From positions 1-9,255 of the forward strand of contig SFHY01000039.1 of NCBI GenBank assembly GCA_004556255.1: a stretch of 9,255 bases of DNA. The letters run 5' to 3'. This document shows positions 5,562 through 9,255 of this stretch, one piece after another. The translations under genes and the position numbers were made by a program. A model generated the notes under the pieces. The model was given only the letters and a program-made list of their open reading frames with translations. It ran no database searches and was not told the origin of the DNA. The stretch is from Lactobacillus delbrueckii (GTDB taxonomy: Bacteria > Bacillota > Bacilli > Lactobacillales > Lactobacillaceae). Within the stretch, counting starts at the first letter, position 1, and each line of letters begins with the position of its first letter.

Positions 5562-6700
5562 TATGCTTCCCCTCCTTTTTGCTGGTCATTGGCGGCTTGC
5601 CGGCTGGCGGTTTCCGCCGTGGCAATATAGGTCGCGGTCTTGTCAGACTTCTTTTCCTTGAAAAGGAGGCCGACAGCCCAGCTGATGGCTACGAAGAAGA
5701 TAATGGCAGCGATGACGATAGAAACGATTTCAAATGGAATCCCGGCTGCCGTCTGCATGCCCAGGCCACCGATCTTCAAGATGGAGAAGAGCAGGGAAGC
5801 CAGCAGGATGCCGATGGCGCTCATGCCGCCCAAAAGGGCAACGGACATGCCGTCCCAGCCGATGTCCAGGGTAGTCGTTTGGGTGAAGTAGTTCTGGTAA
5901 GTCCCCAGACCTTGTACGACCCCGCCCAGGCCACAGAAGGCACCTGACAGGAGCATGGAGATGACGATGTTCTTCTTGTCGCTCATACCGGCGTAACGGC
6001 TGGCGAATGGGTTCAAACCAACCGCCTTGATTTCAAAGCCGACCGTGGTCTTCTTCATCAAGAACCAGAAGATGACCAGGGCAATGATGGCCAGGAAGAT
6101 CCCGCCGCTGATTCGGGAGTCGCCGAACATTTCGCTCAGCCACGGAATCCGCAGGCTGCCGTTGGCTCCGATGGTCTTGGTAGTGTCGGTGTCAACGCGG
6201 AGGCTCTTGCTCATGACGTCCTGGTGCAGGTATTGGCAGAGGTAGAGGACGGTGTAGTTAAGCATGATGGTTGAGATAACTTCATTGGTTCCGAAGTAGG
6301 CCCGCAGCCAGCCGGCAATACCGGCAACCAAGGCACCGGCCAGGATGCCGGCGATGATTTCAAATGGCAAGAGGATGTAGCCCGGCAGGCCCTTGAAGGC
6401 CAGGCCGATCCAGATGGCGGTCAGCCAACCGGCTTGCGCCTGGCCCGGCAGACCGATGTTGAAGAAGCCAGCGGCTGAAGAGATCTGGAAGCCGATGGCG
6501 ATAAAGATCAACGGGGTGGCGTTACGGATGGTTTCCCCGATCCCGTTGGCTGAGCCCAGGGCACTTTCAAACATTGAGCTGTAGGCCTGGAATGGGTCAT
6601 AGCTCCAGACCAGCATGATGATGGCCCCGACTAAAAAGCCGGCAATAACAGAAACGATCGGCACTAAAAGCCGCTTGGCTTTAGGGCTCACCTTAATCAT
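5561..6700 (-). CDS. nupB: Nucleoside ABC transporter permease (NupB/NupP-like)
   Basis: This 379-residue permease is the partner of the one encoded next. It begins with a hydrophobic helix (about 11-32), followed by a large extracytoplasmic loop and further helices. The family mark F-F-N-I-G-L-P-G-Q lies at 79-87 and the coupling loop G-F-E-I-K-A-V-G-L-N-P-F-A-S-R-Y-A-G at 221-238. A polar Lys/Ala/Gln-rich tail follows the last helix (about 348-379), and its final codons contain the Shine-Dalgarno of the next gene. The start ATG at 6698-6700 lies inside the end of the ATPase gene (8-base overlap), 9 bases after AAGGAGG, which also favours coupled translation. It resembles L. lactis NupB and B. 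subtilis NupP in size and motifs. Confidence 0.9.
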   Translation of the reverse strand: MIKVSPKAKRLLVPIVSVIAGFLVGAIIMLVWSYDPFQAYSSMFESALGSANGIGETIRNATPLIFIAIGFQISSAAGFFNIGLPGQAQAGWLTAIWIGLAFKGLPGYILLPFEIIAGILAGALVAGIAGWLRAYFGTNEVISTIMLNYTVLYLCQYLHQDVMSKSLRVDTDTTKTIGANGSLRIPWLSEMFGDSRISGGIFLAIIALVIFWFLMKKTTVGFEIKAVGLNPFASRYAGMSDKKNIVISMLLSGAFCGLGGVVQGLGTYQNYFTQTTTLDIGWDGMSVALLGGMSAIGILLASLLFSILKIGGLGMQTAAGIPFEIVSIVIAAIIFFVAISWAVGLLFKEKKSDKTATYIATAETASRQAANDQQKGGEA

Positions 6701-8237
6701 TAGCGGCAGCCTCCTTCTTGGTATTCTTCCCGGTCATAAGCAAACCGAGTTCAGTTTCACTAGTCTGGTCAGGCTTGACTTCACCTGATTCGGCCCCGTC
6801 GTGCAGGACGACGATCCGGTCAGACAGCTGCAGGATTTCGTCAAGTTCGTAGGAAACAAGGAGCACGGCCTTGCCGGCGTCTCTTTGCTTCAGCAGCTGG
6901 CTGTGGATGTATTCGATGGCCCCGACGTCCAGGCCCCGGGTTGGCTGGAAGGCAATGATCAAGTCAGCGTCCCGGTCAAGTTCCCGGGCGATGATGGCCT
7001 TTTGCTGGTTACCACCGGACAGGTCGCTGGCCGGCAATTGTTCGCTGGTCGTGCGGACGTCGAACTTCTTGATCAGTTCCCGGGCGTGTTCCCGGATAGC
7101 CTTTTCGTTCATGATCCCGTGCTTGGAGTAAGGCTCCTTGTAGTAGGTCTGGATGGCCATGTTCTCAGACAAAGGCAGTTGCAGGATCAAGCCGTACTTT
7201 TGCCGGTCGGCAGGGATGTGGCCGACACCGGCTTCCGTGATTTGGCGGACTGGCTTGTTGGTCAAATCTTGGCCGTTGATGACGACTTGGCCGCCTTCAA
7301 CATGGCGCAGGCCAGTGATAGCTTCGACCAGTTCGTCCTGGCCGTTGCCGTCGATCCCGGCCAGACCAAGGATTTCCCCGCCGCGGATATTGAAGGAGAG
7401 ACCCTTGACTGCTTCGGTCCCCCGGTCTTCGTTGACGTGCAGGTCCTTGACTTCCAGGATATTTTTGCCCAGATTAAGGGGAGCCTTGTCCAGCTTAAAG
7501 TTAACATGGTGGCCAACCATCATTTCGGCCAATTGTTCGTCATCCGCGTCAGCAACGTTGACGGTTTGGATGGACTTACCAGCCCGGATGACAGTGACCC
7601 GGTCGGCACTTTCCTTGATTTCCTTCAGCTTGTGGGTGATCAAGATGATGGACTTGCCTTCCTTGGCCAGGTTCTTCATGATCTTGATGAATTCAGTGAT
7701 TTCCTGCGGCGTCAAAACGGCAGTTGGTTCGTCGAAGATCAGGATGTCGGCCCCGCGGTAAAGGACCTTCAGGATTTCAACTCTTTGCTGCTGAGCGACG
7801 GTGATGTCGGAAATCCTAGCGTCAGGGTCGATGGCCAGGCCGTATTGCTTGGACAGGGCCAGGATCTTTTCTCTGGCGGTCTTGAAGTCCAGGGCCAGGC
7901 CCTTGGTGGTTTCATGGCCTAAGATGATGTTTTCCAGGACAGTGAAGGCCTGGGCCAGCATAAAATGCTGGTGCACCATCCCGATCCCCAGGCTGGTAGC
8001 GACGTTTGGGCCGGAAATGTTGACTTTCTCGCCCCGCACGTAGATTTCGCCAGAGGTTGGTTCGAGCAGGCCGGAAAGAATACTCATTAAAGTAGACTTG
8101 CCGGCGCCGTTTTCGCCAAGAAGCGCCAGGATTTCGCCCTTGCGGAGCGTGAGGTTGATATCGTTGTTGGCTTTAAAACCGTTAAAGTCTTTCACGATAT
8201 GGCGCATCTCAATGATGTTTTTGATCTCTTTTTCCAT
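6693..8237 (-). CDS. nupA: Nucleoside ABC transporter ATPase with two nucleotide-binding domains (NupA/NupO-like)
   Basis: This 514-residue fused ATPase powers the importer from the cytoplasmic face. Domain 1 (about 10-245) has Walker A G-E-N-G-A-G-K-S-T (41-49), Q-loop Gln90, Walker B I-L-I-F-D-E-P (165-171) with catalytic Glu170, and H-loop His202. Its signature is degenerate (I-T-V-A-Q, 145-149). Domain 2 (about 260-503) has an intact L-S-G-G-N signature (406-410) but a Walker A without Lys (G-I-D-G-N-G-Q, 294-300), Gln431 in place of the catalytic Glu, and Ser462 where the H-loop His would be. So one composite site is canonical and one degenerate, as is common in CUT2/BMP-type ATPases. 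The start ATG at 8235-8237 has only a weak Shine-Dalgarno (AAAGAAAG), unlike the two permease genes. It follows the terminator after bmpA by 28 bases. Confidence 0.93.
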   Translation of the reverse strand: MEKEIKNIIEMRHIVKDFNGFKANNDINLTLRKGEILALLGENGAGKSTLMSILSGLLEPTSGEIYVRGEKVNISGPNVATSLGIGMVHQHFMLAQAFTVLENIILGHETTKGLALDFKTAREKILALSKQYGLAIDPDARISDITVAQQQRVEILKVLYRGADILIFDEPTAVLTPQEITEFIKIMKNLAKEGKSIILITHKLKEIKESADRVTVIRAGKSIQTVNVADADDEQLAEMMVGHHVNFKLDKAPLNLGKNILEVKDLHVNEDRGTEAVKGLSFNIRGGEILGLAGIDGNGQDELVEAITGLRHVEGGQVVINGQDLTNKPVRQITEAGVGHIPADRQKYGLILQLPLSENMAIQTYYKEPYSKHGIMNEKAIREHARELIKKFDVRTTSEQLPASDLSGGNQQKAIIARELDRDADLIIAFQPTRGLDVGAIEYIHSQLLKQRDAGKAVLLVSYELDEILQLSDRIVVLHDGAESGEVKPDQTSETELGLLMTGKNTKKEAAAND

Positions 8238-8265
8238 ATGACAAAACTTTCTTTATTACTTTTAC

Positions 8266-8296
8266 AAAAAACACCCCGTAATATTGCGGAGTGTTT
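8266..8296 (-). terminator. Intrinsic terminator/attenuator between bmpA and the ATPase gene
   Basis: On the minus strand AAACACTCCG (8287-8296) pairs with CGGGGTGTTT (8269-8278): ten pairs including one G-U, with an 8-base loop. The stem is followed by a T run covering 8271-8266. It lies about 24 bases after the bmpA stop. Partial termination here would give more binding protein mRNA than transporter mRNA. I see no convincing promoter between it and the ATPase start, so the downstream genes probably rely on read-through. Confidence 0.75.
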
Positions 8297-8319
8297 CAGA
8301 TTGACTACTATATATTGTG

Positions 8320-9255
8320 CTACTTACTTGGAGTAGTTGCAACTTTAATTTTGCCAGCCAGGATTTGCTTGCGGGCAGCTTGAACTGCCTTCCAGGTCTT
8401 GGCATCAAGGTTCCCCTTAGTGACAGAGACGCCATCGTGAGCTAAGCCGTAGGAAATTACCTTACCGCCAGGGAATTTGCCCTTGTAGGCTTTGTCAGCG
8501 ATGTCCTTGCATGCGAAACGCAGCCCCTTTAATACGGAGGTCAGTGTAAAGTTGGCCTTCTTACCGTCTTTTGAAGTGTAGTTACCCAGGTTTGCCTGGT
8601 CAACGTCAACACCGATGACCCAGACCTTCTTGGCAGCCGTGGTTGCCTTGTTGCGGGTCTTAGCTTCGGTGAAGACACCGTTACCGGCGTTGCCGGCAGC
8701 TTGGTAGATGATGTCAGCGCCGTCAGTGTACATTGACTGGGCGATTGACTTAGCCTTGTCGGTTGAGGTGAAGTTACCGATGTATTGGTCGTAAACGGTG
8801 ATCTTCTTGCCTAAGGCCTTGGCACCATCCTTGACACCTTGCTTGAAGCCGGCTTCGAAGAGTTCCAAGACGCTGGACTTGGCCCCGCCGATGAAGCCGA
8901 CCTTGTTGCTCTTGGTAGTGTAGGCAGCAGCCAGACCGCCAAGGTAGGAAGCTTCGTTGCTCTTGAAGGTAACTGAAGCAACGTTCTTGCGGCCAGCTAC
9001 GACAGAGTCGATGATAACGAAGTTCTTCTTAGGGTACTTCTTGGATGCGGCTTTAACTGAGTCAGTCAGCATGTAGCCGACACCGTAGATGGTTTGGTAG
9101 CCGGCTTGGGCAGCTTGAGTCAGGTTAGGGGTGAAGTCAGCAGCAGATGATGATTCAAAGTACTGGTAACCGCCCTTGCCTTGCTTGAGGCCGTGTTCCT
9201 TACCGTAGTCCTTGAAACTAGACCAAGCGGCTTGGTTGAAGGAGTGGTCGTCAAC
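8320..9255 (-). CDS. bmpA: Nucleoside-binding lipoprotein of the BMP family (N-terminus outside the window)
   Basis: This is the extracellular substrate-binding component that delivers nucleosides to the permeases. The frame is open from the right edge to TAG at 8320-8322, giving 311 visible residues. It begins V-D-D-H-S-F-N-Q-A-A-W, which is the conserved motif close to the N-terminus of mature BMP proteins. About 40-50 residues, including the signal peptide and lipobox cysteine, are therefore missing, along with promoter and start. An ATG at 9070-9072 is internal (G-Y-M-L-T-D) and not the start. Further BMP_N family marks are Y-G-V-G-Y-M-L-T-D, F-V-I-I-D, S-Y-L-G-G-L-A-A, V-G-F-I-G-G, Y-Q-A-A-G-N-A-G-N-G-V and I-G-V-D-V-D-Q. 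The protein is rich in Lys, Ala, Gly and Thr, typical of an exposed lipoprotein, and its codons are strongly biased, suggesting high expression. Purine versus pyrimidine preference cannot be inferred. Confidence 0.94.
   Translation of the reverse strand, partial: VDDHSFNQAAWSSFKDYGKEHGLKQGKGGYQYFESSSAADFTPNLTQAAQAGYQTIYGVGYMLTDSVKAASKKYPKKNFVIIDSVVAGRKNVASVTFKSNEASYLGGLAAAYTTKSNKVGFIGGAKSSVLELFEAGFKQGVKDGAKALGKKITVYDQYIGNFTSTDKAKSIAQSMYTDGADIIYQAAGNAGNGVFTEAKTRNKATTAAKKVWVIGVDVDQANLGNYTSKDGKKANFTLTSVLKGLRFACKDIADKAYKGKFPGGKVISYGLAHDGVSVTKGNLDAKTWKAVQAARKQILAGKIKVATTPSK

Noticed and set aside
6801..7922. A 373-codon open frame on the plus strand opposite the ATPase gene
   Set aside because: It lies fully antisense to a well-supported ATPase gene. 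Its protein is an Asp/Val/Leu/Gln-rich artefact of high third-position GC and shows no recognisable domain.

Overview
The window reads as chromosomal DNA from a low-to-mid GC Firmicute whose coding regions are unusually GC-rich for a lactobacillus. Codons end mostly in G or C, Shine-Dalgarno sequences are strong (AAGGAGG), and gene content is typical of lactic acid bacteria. Lactobacillus delbrueckii or a close relative is the best guess. This rests on the high third-position GC, the decayed transporter gene and the look of the proteins; no database search was possible. I see no tRNA, rRNA, CRISPR array, prophage or complete insertion sequence.

Left part (1-1929). The 5' end of a MazE/AbrB-type antitoxin gene runs off the left edge on the minus strand, behind a promoter embedded in an inverted repeat. 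Upstream of it, on the same strand, is nagB (glucosamine-6-phosphate deaminase). Its near-consensus promoter is flanked by two copies of a GGTATAG(A/T)CC sequence that look like operators for a NagR/YvoA-type GntR regulator. Divergent from nagB is an aldo/keto reductase that resembles the YeaE group.

Middle part (1930-4604). A MerR-family regulator with a BmrR-type effector domain converges on the reductase, with only 3 bases between the stop codons. It is divergent from a MATE drug/sodium antiporter gene. The divergent spacer holds a textbook MerR promoter: a 19-bp spacer filled by a perfect CTTCAAG-CTA-CTTGAAG dyad. The MATE gene is broken by an internal deletion plus frameshift, so regulator and operator survive while the target is a pseudogene. 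Next comes a four-helix membrane protein of unknown function behind its own strong promoter. It is followed by a 247-bp block bounded by 17-bp perfect inverted repeats and packed with hairpins, at least one of them a good bidirectional terminator.

Right part (4605-9255). A minus-strand nucleoside ABC transporter operon of the BmpA/NupABC (B. subtilis NupNOPQ) type fills the rest: substrate-binding lipoprotein (N-terminus beyond the window), an intrinsic terminator, then a double-domain ATPase and two permeases whose reading frames overlap. The terminator after the binding protein would let it be made in excess over the membrane complex. Together with nagB, this part of the window concerns salvage of amino sugars and nucleosides from the environment.

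I found no clearly new biological system. The most useful leads are the hairpin-rich inverted-repeat element, the paired nagB operators, the intact MerR switch attached to a dead exporter gene, and the antitoxin gene at the left edge.
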